The notes under the pieces were generated by a model, which did no database searches, was not told the origin of the DNA, and worked only from the letters and a program-made list of their open reading frames with translations. Shown here piece by piece: positions 6,900-14,568 of a stretch of DNA of 64,000 nucleotides (the stretch's first letter is position 1; each line of letters starts with the position of its first letter). A program made the translations under genes and the position numbers. The DNA comes from a virus, in IMG/VR virus record IMGVR_UViG_3300034682_000176, positions 160,811 to 224,810 of that record; one strand, written 5' to 3'.

Positions 6900-9328
6900 C
6901 AACCTTGAACCCCCAACCCATCAGCCAAGATGTCTTGGCAGAGAAGTACCTGGCCGCAGGTGAAACCACTGCCGAAGATCTGTTCCGTCGTGTGAGTCGC
7001 GCACTGGCTGCTCAAGAAAATCCAGCAATCCAAGCTGAGTGGGAAGAGCGCTTTTTCAAGAACATGCAAACTGGTGCTATCGGTGCTGGTCGCATCATGG
7101 CCGCTGCTGGGTTGGACACCAAAGCCACGCTGATCAACTGCTTTGTGCAGCCTGTGGCTGATGCCACCAACGGCTACGACGAAGATGGCAACCCTGGCAT
7201 CTACGTGGCCCTGGCACAAGCAGCCGAGACCATGCGCCGCGGTGGTGGTGTGGGGTACGACTTCTCCAACCTGCGTCCCAAGAACTCCATGGTCAAGGGC
7301 ACCAACTCGTTCGCCTCGGGTCCCTGCTCGTTCATCAACGTGTTCGACGCTTCGTGCACAACGGTGGAATCGGCCGGCGCGCGCCGTGGTGCCCAAATGG
7401 GTGTACTGCGCATCGACCATCCAGACATCTTGGATTTCATCACCGCCAAGCGTGAAAAGGGTCGCTGGAATAACTTCAACGTCTCGGTGGGTGTGACCAC
7501 GGCTTTCATGCAGGCTGTGGAAAACAACCAGTCCTGGGATCTGGTGCATCCGGCTGAGCCTTCGCAAGGCCAAAAGGACGGCGGCGCTTACCAACGTGAA
7601 GACGGCGTGTGGGTGTACCGCACTGTGCAAGCGCAGGATCTGTGGAAGACCATCATGAAGTCGGCCTACGATTTCGCTGAGCCCGGCATCCTGTTCCTGG
7701 ACAACATCAACGACGACAACAACCTGCACTACGCCGAGAAGATTGCTGCCACGAATCCTTGCGGTGAGCAACCCCTGCCTGCGTACGGCTGCTGTGACCT
7801 GGGTCCGATCATTCTGACCAAGTTCGTTCGCCATCCCTTCACCCCTGAAGCTTACTTTGACTCCAAGGCCTTCGTCGAGGCTGTTGGTATCCAAGTGCGC
7901 ATGCTGGACAACGTGCTCGATGCCACCGTCTGGCCACTGCCAGAGCAGCACCGCGAATCGCAAAGCAAGCGTCGCATTGGTGTGGGCTTTACCGGTCTGG
8001 GTGACACCCTGATCATGCTGGGTCTGAAGTACAACAGCCCGGAAGGTGTGAGCATGGGTGAGTTGATCGCGTGTCAAATGCGCGATGCGGCTTACACAGC
8101 TTCGGTACAACTGGCCGTCGAAAAGGGTCCCTTCCCGCTGTTCAATGCTGACCAGTATCTGGAAAGCGGTTTCACCAAGCGCCTGCCAGAAGAAATCCGT
8201 GATTCGATCCGTAAGTACGGTATCCGCAACAGCCACCTGTTGTCGATCGCTCCTACTGGCACGGTGTCGCTGGCTTTTGCTGACAACGCCTCCAACGGCA
8301 TTGAACCACCCTTCTCGTGGACCTACAACCGCAAGAAGCGTACCGTCGACGGCGGCAGTGCCCACTACACCGTGGAAGACCACGCCTACCGTGTTTTCAA
8401 GTCCATGTTTGGTGAGGATGCGCCTCTGCCCGAGAGCTTCGTCAGCGCCATGGACATGACTGCCACCGAACACGTCGCCATGATGCGTGCCGTGCAGCCG
8501 TACATCGATACGGCCATCTCCAAGACCGTGAATGTGCCTGCGGACTACCCGTTCGAGGACTTCATGAACCTGTACATGGAAAGCTGGAAGGCCGGCCTCA
8601 AGGGTTGTGCGACGTACCGTCCCAACGACACGCTGGGTGCTGTGCTGTCCGTGCAAGAACCTGCCAAGCCTGCTGAAACGCCAGCGGCTCCTGCTCCTGC
8701 TCCAACACCCGTGGCTGCTACCCCAACCCCCGTGGCTGCTGCTGTGGGTTCGTTGATGGTGGAACGTCGCCCTGAAGGTCCTCTGGACGCGGTGGTGGAC
8801 AAGATCGAGTACTACGCCCATGACGGCGCACGTCGCTTGTACCTGGTGGTGAGCTTCATGAACGTCAACGGTGTGGAACGTCCGATCGAGTTCTTCATGC
8901 CTGTCGGCCAGACTGGTGAAAGCCAGCAATGGATCACCGCGGCCATGCGTTCGCTGTCGTTGGCTGCCCGTGGTGGTTTCCTGGAGAAAGCTCTGGAAGA
9001 CCTGCGCAAGGTGGCTTGGGACCGCGGCGCCATCCGTTACGGTTGGCACACCAAGGACGACGGCTCGCGCGTGCCTCTGTGGCATGAAAGCGAAGTTGCT
9101 CTGATGGCCTATGCCATCCAATCCATCATCAAGTCCCGTGCCGAGCAATCGGTCGAGCACATCTACCAAACCGGAAAGGGCGTCACTGCCTATGCCGATA
9201 GTGTCCTCAAGGACGTACAACAAAAGGCCACTGGCAAGAAGTGTCCAGACTGCGGTGCGCCATCCCTGATCAAGAAAGATGGCTGCACGTTCTGCGAATC
9301 CTGCGGCTACCTGGGTAGCTGCGGCTAA
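6896..9328 (+). CDS. nrdJ: adenosylcobalamin-dependent (class II) ribonucleoside-diphosphate reductase, 810 aa
   Basis: Reduces ribonucleotides to deoxyribonucleotides using coenzyme B12, supplying DNA precursors for phage replication. The N-terminal catalytic barrel (about 1-590) shows the redox cysteine region (INCFVQPVAD), GGGVGYDFSNLRP, the active-site finger NPCGEQPL near residue 284 and the SIAPTGT loop. A Pro/Ala-rich linker (about 593-622) leads to a C-terminal domain of the TSCPD type. It ends in a zinc-ribbon tail CPDCG...CTFCESCG that would carry the swivelling cysteines. No NrdB-type partner is nearby, as expected for class II. The ORF is intact, and its codon use is more G/C-ending than most neighbours, compatible with acquisition from a host. 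It lacks a clear ribosome binding site. Confidence 0.95.
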   Translation: MTTLNPQPISQDVLAEKYLAAGETTAEDLFRRVSRALAAQENPAIQAEWEERFFKNMQTGAIGAGRIMAAAGLDTKATLINCFVQPVADATNGYDEDGNPGIYVALAQAAETMRRGGGVGYDFSNLRPKNSMVKGTNSFASGPCSFINVFDASCTTVESAGARRGAQMGVLRIDHPDILDFITAKREKGRWNNFNVSVGVTTAFMQAVENNQSWDLVHPAEPSQGQKDGGAYQREDGVWVYRTVQAQDLWKTIMKSAYDFAEPGILFLDNINDDNNLHYAEKIAATNPCGEQPLPAYGCCDLGPIILTKFVRHPFTPEAYFDSKAFVEAVGIQVRMLDNVLDATVWPLPEQHRESQSKRRIGVGFTGLGDTLIMLGLKYNSPEGVSMGELIACQMRDAAYTASVQLAVEKGPFPLFNADQYLESGFTKRLPEEIRDSIRKYGIRNSHLLSIAPTGTVSLAFADNASNGIEPPFSWTYNRKKRTVDGGSAHYTVEDHAYRVFKSMFGEDAPLPESFVSAMDMTATEHVAMMRAVQPYIDTAISKTVNVPADYPFEDFMNLYMESWKAGLKGCATYRPNDTLGAVLSVQEPAKPAETPAAPAPAPTPVAATPTPVAAAVGSLMVERRPEGPLDAVVDKIEYYAHDGARRLYLVVSFMNVNGVERPIEFFMPVGQTGESQQWITAAMRSLSLAARGGFLEKALEDLRKVAWDRGAIRYGWHTKDDGSRVPLWHESEVALMAYAIQSIIKSRAEQSVEHIYQTGKGVTAYADSVLKDVQQKATGKKCPDCGAPSLIKKDGCTFCESCGYLGSCG

Positions 9329-9344
9329 GCCCATAACCTAGAAT

Positions 9345-9390
9345 GACACAGACCACCTGGATTACCTCCGGTGGTCTGTGTCTTCTTTCT
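9345..9390 (+). terminator. intrinsic terminator
   Basis: Stem GACACAGACCACC / GGTGGTCTGTGTC with a 12-nt loop, then TTCTTTCTG. It ends the reductase transcript. Confidence 0.85.
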
Positions 9391-9633
9391 GTTGTGATTA
9401 AAAATATTTCTTTGAGATTATAGAGTGGTCGCGCTGTTACATCTACACAGAACTTCAACCAGCGAATAGACCGTTTTTGACTGCAGAGTCACGCTGGTAT
9501 AGAAAGAGAATAAAAAGCGCGTGGAGGTGTGTTAAAACACCTGCAAGCATGATTCTTTACTCTCCTCTAAGAACTGGTTACGATGCTGCGCATGTCTTGA
9601 GCTATCAACTGCCAAACGCAAGGAGAGTAAGAA
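9391..9633 (+). promoter_or_regulatory. untranslated leader with possible RBS-sequestering pairing
   Basis: Non-coding stretch before the gene at 9634. TTACTCTCC (9557-9565) is an exact complement of GGAGAGTAA (9622-9630), which contains the ribosome binding site of the gene at 9634. A small hairpin AGGTGT / ACACCT lies just upstream (about 9523-9541). The pairing could hide the binding site; this is inference from complementarity only. Confidence 0.35.
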
Positions 9634-10008
9634 ATGGAGAGCGTGATCAGTGCGAAAGTGAAAAAGGCGATAGAACTGTTCGATGGGTTTGACCTTCACA
9701 ACCGTGACGACCAAATCGATCTGATGGCAGCGGTGACGTTCTTGCGATTGAAAGATCCAGAACGTGTGAAACCGCTGATGATGGTGGGTGCTCGGCTGTA
9801 CGCTGCTTATTTCAATGCCCGGTTGGAAAAGCTTTCGGTCAAACCCGAAGACAATAGCGATTACGCCAATTGTCTGCGCAAGTCGTTTGCCGAGCAAGAC
9901 ATCGGTCAAGCCAACCAAGTCTTGACAGATATGTTGAGACCACCCAAACCGACTTGGGGTCAGCTGATAGCTAAACCAACAATGTTTAGCGTGTGGCTGA
10001 ATAGCTAA
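9634..10008 (+). CDS. hypothetical protein, 124 aa
   Basis: Unrecognised small, mostly helical protein with balanced charge. AAGGAGAG lies 6-13 bp before the ATG. It is followed after 10 bp by the gene at 10019, so the two are co-transcribed. No motif, membrane segment or cysteine cluster. Confidence 0.82.
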   Translation: MESVISAKVKKAIELFDGFDLHNRDDQIDLMAAVTFLRLKDPERVKPLMMVGARLYAAYFNARLEKLSVKPEDNSDYANCLRKSFAEQDIGQANQVLTDMLRPPKPTWGQLIAKPTMFSVWLNS

Positions 10009-10018
10009 GGAGTCTGTT

Positions 10019-10369
10019 ATGCACACCCCTGCCTACCAATGTGCGATGGCTCAGCTGAACCAGCTGGACCCTTCCAACATCGAAGACCTGTACCAGATGG
10101 TAGCGGCGTGTGTAGCAATCGGTCTGACTCACCCTCAGAAATCGATGATCTTAACCGGCATTACCGGTGTGTATATCGAGATAATGCGTCAACGCCGTGT
10201 CTACCGCTGGCACGGTGGGTCGTTTGGTGTCCACATCAACTACATCAAACTGCTTGAGCGCATCCACGACCGCATCGACCAAGATGCCGTGATTCGTCGT
10301 GTCCCGATGATGCGCCGGGCTATGGAACGCATCCAGTTCTTTAAGTCCCTTGATGACGATTTCACGTGA
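10019..10369 (+). CDS. hypothetical protein, 116 aa
   Basis: Unrecognised. AAGGAGTCTGTT precedes the ATG and overlaps the end of the gene at 9634. The sequence is helical, with hydrophobic first half and an Arg-rich middle (MRQRRVYRWHGG, about residues 56-67) that might contact nucleic acid. It is last gene before the terminator at 10372. Confidence 0.82.
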   Translation: MHTPAYQCAMAQLNQLDPSNIEDLYQMVAACVAIGLTHPQKSMILTGITGVYIEIMRQRRVYRWHGGSFGVHINYIKLLERIHDRIDQDAVIRRVPMMRRAMERIQFFKSLDDDFT

Positions 10370-10371
10370 AA

Positions 10372-10421
10372 CATCTCTCTACAGATGGCTTTGGCTGTCT
10401 GTAGAGAGGTATATTTTTTAC
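10372..10421 (+). terminator. intrinsic terminator
   Basis: Stem ATCTCTCTACAGA / TCTGTAGAGAGGT around a 12-nt loop with a TATATTTTTT tail, right after the stop of the gene ending at 10369. Confidence 0.85.
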
Positions 10422-10507
10422 AAAACTGTGAGGACACCGCATCCTTTAAGTTTAGATGTGGGTATACCACACCTGTGTTTGTAACCGTTCGTAAAAGGAA
10501 AGTCATA

Positions 10508-10930
10508 ATGACTAAGTTCCGTGTTTGGCTGTACTCGTTGTTTGAGCCTGTCCTGCTCAACTTTCTGATGCTGACCTTTCCTGGTGTCCGCCAGGATACG
10601 GTCCACTCTCTGATCACAGGGGCATCGGAAGAGCCTGAGCAAAAACCACGTGGTGGTGATTTGCAATCGATCTACAACAACGCTCGCAATCCGCAAGCGT
10701 CGTTTCGGATCTTTCACCTGCGGGTCAAGTACTTTGGATGGGATATCAACCACGCGTTGAAAACACCGGATCGCAAAGATGAGATCCGTGTGGCTGGGTA
10801 CGTCTACAATCTGCGGGAAATTTTCAACAACGCTCCCATGAAGAAGATCAGCTACCACACGTTCCACCGACGTGTGACTCAACAAGGCTGGGACCCTCGT
10901 AAGGCGTTGGAAACTCCTCCAAACAAGTAA
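10508..10930 (+). CDS. module-repeat protein A (2 HTH-like repeats), 140 aa
   Basis: The ATG at 10508 is chosen because AAAGGAAAG lies just upstream and the longer frame runs through a terminator. The N-terminal 25 residues are hydrophobic and could form an amphipathic or membrane helix. Two copies of a roughly 37-residue module follow (about 51-87 and 102-137). Both fit the pattern (L)xx(I/F)Y/F...F-h-x-R-V-xxx-G-W-D-xxx-A-L-x-T-P. The same module builds the proteins at 14569, 15351, 15835 and 16201. It resembles the helix-turn-helix-like segment next to the nuclease in many phage HNH/GIY-YIG homing endonucleases, but no nuclease residues are present. DNA binding is inferred, not shown. Confidence 0.85.
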   Translation: MTKFRVWLYSLFEPVLLNFLMLTFPGVRQDTVHSLITGASEEPEQKPRGGDLQSIYNNARNPQASFRIFHLRVKYFGWDINHALKTPDRKDEIRVAGYVYNLREIFNNAPMKKISYHTFHRRVTQQGWDPRKALETPPNK

Positions 10931-10977
10931 ACCACGTTTGTGGCTGTATAGACCATGAAAACCTTGAGTGTCCAGCC

Positions 10978-11022
10978 ATCACCACCGCCTCCCGATATGG
11001 GTAGGCGGTGGTGATATTTGTT
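10978..11022 (+). terminator. intrinsic terminator
   Basis: ATCACCACCGCCT / AGGCGGTGGTGAT stem with a 12-nt loop, followed by ATTTGTTT. It separates the repeat protein gene from the gene at 11092. Confidence 0.8.
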
Positions 11023-11091
11023 TCATAGGTCTTTATATGCGGTGACTGTCTAACGCTGTACAGACCCCTTTTCCACTTTTGAAAGATTGTT

Positions 11092-11841
11092 ATGCTAGAC
11101 TTTTTCTCCTTCTCCAAGTTCTTGACGATCTTGAACCTGTGTGCAGCTTTGCTGATTGGTGTTGCCATCGGTGTTTACATTGGTTACCACAATGGTCGGC
11201 GGTCTCGCAACCATTACGTCGAGAAAGCTTACCGTTACGCCACTGCGGTTGAAGAGTTCAGTCAGTGGTGTGCGCATATGCACCCAGCATACCGTTTGAT
11301 TGCACGCCAGCTGCGTGCGGTCGGTGAAGGCGAAGCACTCAACGCTGGTTCTCCAGCTGGCTCTGAACCCTGCACTGTGAGTGGTTTGCGAACACAATTG
11401 GAACGCTTGGCCAATCTGTCCAAGAACCCTGAATACATGATCAATGAAGCTTTGCAGAAACTACGCTTCAAGATCGAAGGCATGCAAGACCAACGCAAAA
11501 ACAAGCGTGGTGGTGGAATCGATGCCGGCAGCGCCGTGATCACCAAAACCGACGTGCAAGACGCCATCACATCTGTGGCGCAAGAGCTGTTCATCAACCG
11601 CATGATCGACCAACACACTGCAGCTGAATTGGCTATCCCACAAGACCAGCTGCACCGCTTTGACGCTTTGACCCTACTCAAGCGCAAGGTCGAACGTCGC
11701 ACTGGTCAAAACTTCAACTTCATGGGTAAGCGAACTACTTATATTGCTAAGGACCAAGTGTTGGAGCTGATTGATGATGCGCTGGACCACGCCAGCTTCA
11801 AGCAACCGCAAAATCAGCAAGGTGTGACCCACTCTTCGTAA
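11092..11841 (+). CDS. membrane-anchored hypothetical protein, 249 aa
   Basis: One N-terminal transmembrane helix (about residues 11-33, LTILNLCAALLIGVAIGVYIG) is followed by a short basic stretch (GRRSRNH), predicting an inner-membrane anchor with the bulk in the cytoplasm. The rest is helical and charged, with a basic glycine patch (KNKRGGG, about 139-145). It is an unrecognised family. No good Shine-Dalgarno sequence is visible; the first ATG fits the membrane segment. Could act at the host membrane during infection. Confidence 0.8.
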   Translation: MLDFFSFSKFLTILNLCAALLIGVAIGVYIGYHNGRRSRNHYVEKAYRYATAVEEFSQWCAHMHPAYRLIARQLRAVGEGEALNAGSPAGSEPCTVSGLRTQLERLANLSKNPEYMINEALQKLRFKIEGMQDQRKNKRGGGIDAGSAVITKTDVQDAITSVAQELFINRMIDQHTAAELAIPQDQLHRFDALTLLKRKVERRTGQNFNFMGKRTTYIAKDQVLELIDDALDHASFKQPQNQQGVTHSS

Positions 11842-11909
11842 AAATTAAATACATTTGCATATTCTGCGAAGAGCAAAACTGCTCCAACCATCCACAAGAA
11901 GAACACTTC

Positions 11910-12179
11910 ATGAACGAACTGTTTTACCTCATTACCATCGCCTTGATTGTTCGGCTCACGCCAAGCAACGGTGTTGTGGGACTCATCTGCGACAACCGTG
12001 CAGAGTCGTTCAGCTTGCTGCCACAAACTCCCTTTGTGGAGTACGGCATGCAGCAGACTTTCTGCACTTTGTACAACCTTACCCGCTCCCGTTTTTCGCT
12101 TGTCAAAAAGCTTCTTCCTACCAATCTGGGTGATACCGACGCCTCGAAGTCACGAAAGTGTCTTGTGTACGTTTGTTAG
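11910..12179 (+). CDS. small hypothetical membrane-type protein, 89 aa
   Basis: Plausible but weaker gene. It starts with a hydrophobic stretch (LFYLITIALIVRL) that could be a signal anchor. A purine-rich AAGAAGAA lies upstream as a possible binding site. It follows the membrane protein at 11092 by 68 bp. No known motif. Confidence 0.45.
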   Translation: MNELFYLITIALIVRLTPSNGVVGLICDNRAESFSLLPQTPFVEYGMQQTFCTLYNLTRSRFSLVKKLLPTNLGDTDASKSRKCLVYVC

Positions 12180-12250
12180 TTATCTTACACCACCACCGTC
12201 CAATGTACCCCGTCCATTTCGTGTAAATTGCGAGGACGCACAGTGCTGCA

Positions 12251-12281
12251 CCACCATCCGCTCCTGGAGGGCGGATGGTGG
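12251..12281. terminator. hairpin between convergent genes
   Basis: CCACCATCCGC / GCGGATGGTGG stem with a 9-nt loop between the plus-strand gene ending at 12179 and the minus-strand RNAP gene ending at 12304. There is no strong T run on either side, so termination may be inefficient or rely on another factor. Confidence 0.5.
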
Positions 12282-12303
12282 GCAGACTGGTTTATGCTTT
12301 ACT

Positions 12304-13926
12304 TTATGCCGTCATGAAAGCCAAAGTGGCATCCAAGATGTCGGTGCTGTTGCTGAAACGGATCTTGCGTTCGTTGTCCAGGTAGTAGGCTTTGTTTTTC
12401 AAAAGCTTGCGCACCTCTTCGATGGCTTCGTCCGACAGCACAGCTTGCAGCGACATGGTGTCACCGTCAAAGTCAGCACCTAGCAAAGCCATGTGAGACT
12501 GGTGAACGATCAAGCCGTTCACAAATGTGCTGTCCTTGTCGGGGAAGCTATGAAGCACTTCATCCGTGGGGTTCCACTGTTCATCCAGCTCCCGCACTTG
12601 CTTGTACTTGACTGTGGTGAACAGCTTCATGAACGCCGGGTAGATACCACCATAACCCTGGATGGGGTAGCGGGTCACAAACCCTGGCAACTTGCCGGAC
12701 AAGCGCGCCACACTCAGGTACAGCAGTTCCGTCATGGTGATCGGGGCTACGTGCTTTTTGTCCAAGTGTGCTGGCAGGTCACGGATGTCCTGGAAGAACT
12801 TCACGTACTTGCCGTCGTTGTACAGCAGTCCCATGCAGTGCTTGGAGCGGTTGGTAAACACGGGCAGGTGACGAGTGTCTTGCCGTGCGAAGTTGGCAAT
12901 CACGGTCTCCAAGCCGTCGGTGGTCATCCAGCGATCGTAGTCCTTTTGGACGTGGCTGTTGAGGACTTCTTCCTTTTGCCAGGTCTTGAGGTTGGTCATG
13001 TAGGCAAAGGTGTTGTTCTCGCTGAACACCTGTTGCACATAACGGGTACGGATCTCGAACAACGTCTTAGGAGACGCGGCACGCAAGAACTGGTGCAGAC
13101 CGACACCGATGTCGTTCATACAGACCCGGTTGGGGTCAGAGATGTGGGTGGGCTCGTTGACCGAAGCCGTGATCACGTTTCGGGTCGAGTTGAACGTCTT
13201 GCGACTGAGCCACTTCCCCAGGATCAGTTTGTGCTTGCCTTCCAGCAGGCTTTGGATGTAGTCGTACAGCTCCAGAATACTCTTTTGCAGGTTGCTGTAG
13301 ACATTGTCGTAGGAGTAAGGTGTGCGTCGTGCGATGTCGGCATCCACCAGCTGAGACTGCGCAAGGATGCGGCGGTAGAAGGTGTTGACTTCATCTTCTT
13401 CCGGCTTACCGTTCGGGCTGATGGTGTAGTCCCGCAAACCGGCCGGCATGACCAACATGTAGCGCAGCAAGTGCTTGTCCTCACCGACGGCCTTGTTGAA
13501 GAACTTGATGTTCTCGGTACGCTTGTCTGAAGCATTGGACTCAAAGCTCAAATCCGCCACGTGCTTCAAAAAGAACGTGTAGCCAGTTTGTGCGGTGGGT
13601 TCGTTGCTCTTTTCAAACTGACGCAGTTTGGGATTCCAGATGGCGGAGATCGAGCCATCCATGATGCCTTTGTAAAAAGACTTCAAGGTGATGATGGTCT
13701 TGTACACCAAGGGGTGCAAGATGGGGTAGCGCAGATCGATGTAGCCAAACATGCGGGTGCGATGCTCGCTGCCAATCGGACCAAAGATCTGGGTCGAGAA
13801 CAAACCATCTTGGTGGAAGTTGCTACCCTGACCAAAGATCTGCAGCTCCTTGATCTGACCCAAGCGCGATAGGTCAGAATCCTTGACACGCAACAGCGCG
13901 ATGTTAACCGGTGGGAGTGAAGACAT
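12304..13926 (-). CDS. phage multisubunit RNA polymerase, beta'-like N-terminal subunit (zinc ribbon missing), 540 aa
   Basis: Part of a phiKZ-type RNA polymerase. The N-terminus carries DGLFSTQIFGP, matching the DGLFxxxIFGP signature of bacterial beta'. The catalytic magnesium loop is GADFDGDTMS near residues 483-492 (bacterial NADFDGD). In bacteria a four-cysteine zinc ribbon separates IFGP from the GHIELA segment. Here IFGP is followed after about 10 residues by MFGYIDLRYPILHP, so the ribbon is gone. The chain stops soon after the catalytic loop, so the rest of beta' must be a separate gene outside this window. Position beside virion genes suggests the virion polymerase (phiKZ gp180-like), but this assignment is inference; the other fragment at 38930 would then be the non-virion one. 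Confidence 0.88.
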   Translation of the reverse strand: MSSLPPVNIALLRVKDSDLSRLGQIKELQIFGQGSNFHQDGLFSTQIFGPIGSEHRTRMFGYIDLRYPILHPLVYKTIITLKSFYKGIMDGSISAIWNPKLRQFEKSNEPTAQTGYTFFLKHVADLSFESNASDKRTENIKFFNKAVGEDKHLLRYMLVMPAGLRDYTISPNGKPEEDEVNTFYRRILAQSQLVDADIARRTPYSYDNVYSNLQKSILELYDYIQSLLEGKHKLILGKWLSRKTFNSTRNVITASVNEPTHISDPNRVCMNDIGVGLHQFLRAASPKTLFEIRTRYVQQVFSENNTFAYMTNLKTWQKEEVLNSHVQKDYDRWMTTDGLETVIANFARQDTRHLPVFTNRSKHCMGLLYNDGKYVKFFQDIRDLPAHLDKKHVAPITMTELLYLSVARLSGKLPGFVTRYPIQGYGGIYPAFMKLFTTVKYKQVRELDEQWNPTDEVLHSFPDKDSTFVNGLIVHQSHMALLGADFDGDTMSLQAVLSDEAIEEVRKLLKNKAYYLDNERKIRFSNSTDILDATLAFMTA

Positions 13927-14069
13927 GTCGAAGCTCTCAAGATAGGATTAAAGGGTTCACAAAATCTAACCGACAGTGTGGTAAGACAAGTCAGGACTTG
14001 TCGAAGTGCTATTGTTTTTTCAAAATTATTGTACCTCTATGATGGGAGACTCGTTTGACCTGTATTTGG
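13927..14069. other. divergent intergenic region
   Basis: Contains the minus-strand start region of the RNAP gene and leads into the promoter-like element at 14070 for the plus strand. A T-rich stretch TTGTTTTTTCAAAATT lies near 14010-14026. No gene is supported. Confidence 0.4.
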
Positions 14070-14091
14070 TTACATATATAGATCACGATGC
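14070..14091 (+). promoter_or_regulatory. putative phage promoter TTACATATATA...CACGA
   Basis: TTACATATATAGATCACGATG, a full match to the recurrent element including the downstream CACGA, about 60 bp before the ATG at 14131. Confidence 0.7.
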
Positions 14092-14130
14092 GTACTGTCA
14101 ACCACAACCTTTCACGGAAGGAACCTCTCT

Positions 14131-14310
14131 ATGTCTTCTACCACCACCGTCCCAGCCGCTTCCGGCTCTCAAGCGCTCAGCGCCTACGAAACCCTCTACC
14201 AACTCCATGTAGAGAAACCGCAACCTTCAGCGGAACCCAAAAACGTTGCGGCGACCCAACAGCCGCGCGCCGTCCTGCGTCGTCGCTATCGTCGTACGGT
14301 GACCCGCTAA
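14131..14310 (+). CDS. small basic protein, 59 aa
   Basis: A short intact frame with GGAAGGAA 8-12 bp upstream and its own promoter copy at 14070. The first half is Ser/Thr/Ala-rich and flexible. The C-terminus is strongly basic (LRRRYRRTVTR) and likely binds nucleic acid or an acidic partner. Small early phage proteins of this type often act on host machinery; nothing identifies this one. It sits just before the module-repeat gene cluster. Confidence 0.6.
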   Translation: MSSTTTVPAASGSQALSAYETLYQLHVEKPQPSAEPKNVAATQQPRAVLRRRYRRTVTR

Positions 14311-14568
14311 TTCCTGGGGATGTAATTCCTATAGCAACATAACCTATCAGTAAGCCTCAGGACTCTTGTCCGGGCTGTGATATCACGCTGCGTTTAACAC
14401 GCAGACCACATTGACAGTACGCGCACCGGGGTGCTTGACTCTTACGCAGGTCTGCACCCCACCCATCACAATCGAGCATCCGTATAGCGACTATGTCGGT
14501 CGTCGGAGTCTAGGTTGTTTCACTGTTTAGAGGGCAGTGAGCCGTTAGTAACAAAAAGGAGTATCAAC
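14311..14568 (+). other. structured intergenic leader
   Basis: 258 bp without a supported gene. It holds short inverted repeats (CTGCGT / ACGCAG near 14388-14404 and GCACC / GGGTGC near 14422-14433) that may fold in RNA, but no T-tailed terminator and no tRNA signature. It is the leader of the module-repeat gene cluster. Confidence 0.35.

Noticed and set aside
6878-9334. 818-residue open frame opposite the reductase
   Set aside because: It covers the reductase exactly, has the His/Gln/Val-rich composition of antisense frames caused by G/C-ending codons, and has no ribosome binding site.
12493-13530. 345-residue plus-strand frame over the beta'-like gene
   Set aside because: The minus-strand frame has DGLFSTQIFGP and DFDGD; the plus frame has antisense-type composition.
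14311-14568. tRNA-like structure in the leader of the repeat-gene cluster
   Set aside because: The short stems do not form a tRNA cloverleaf and the T-loop motif is absent.
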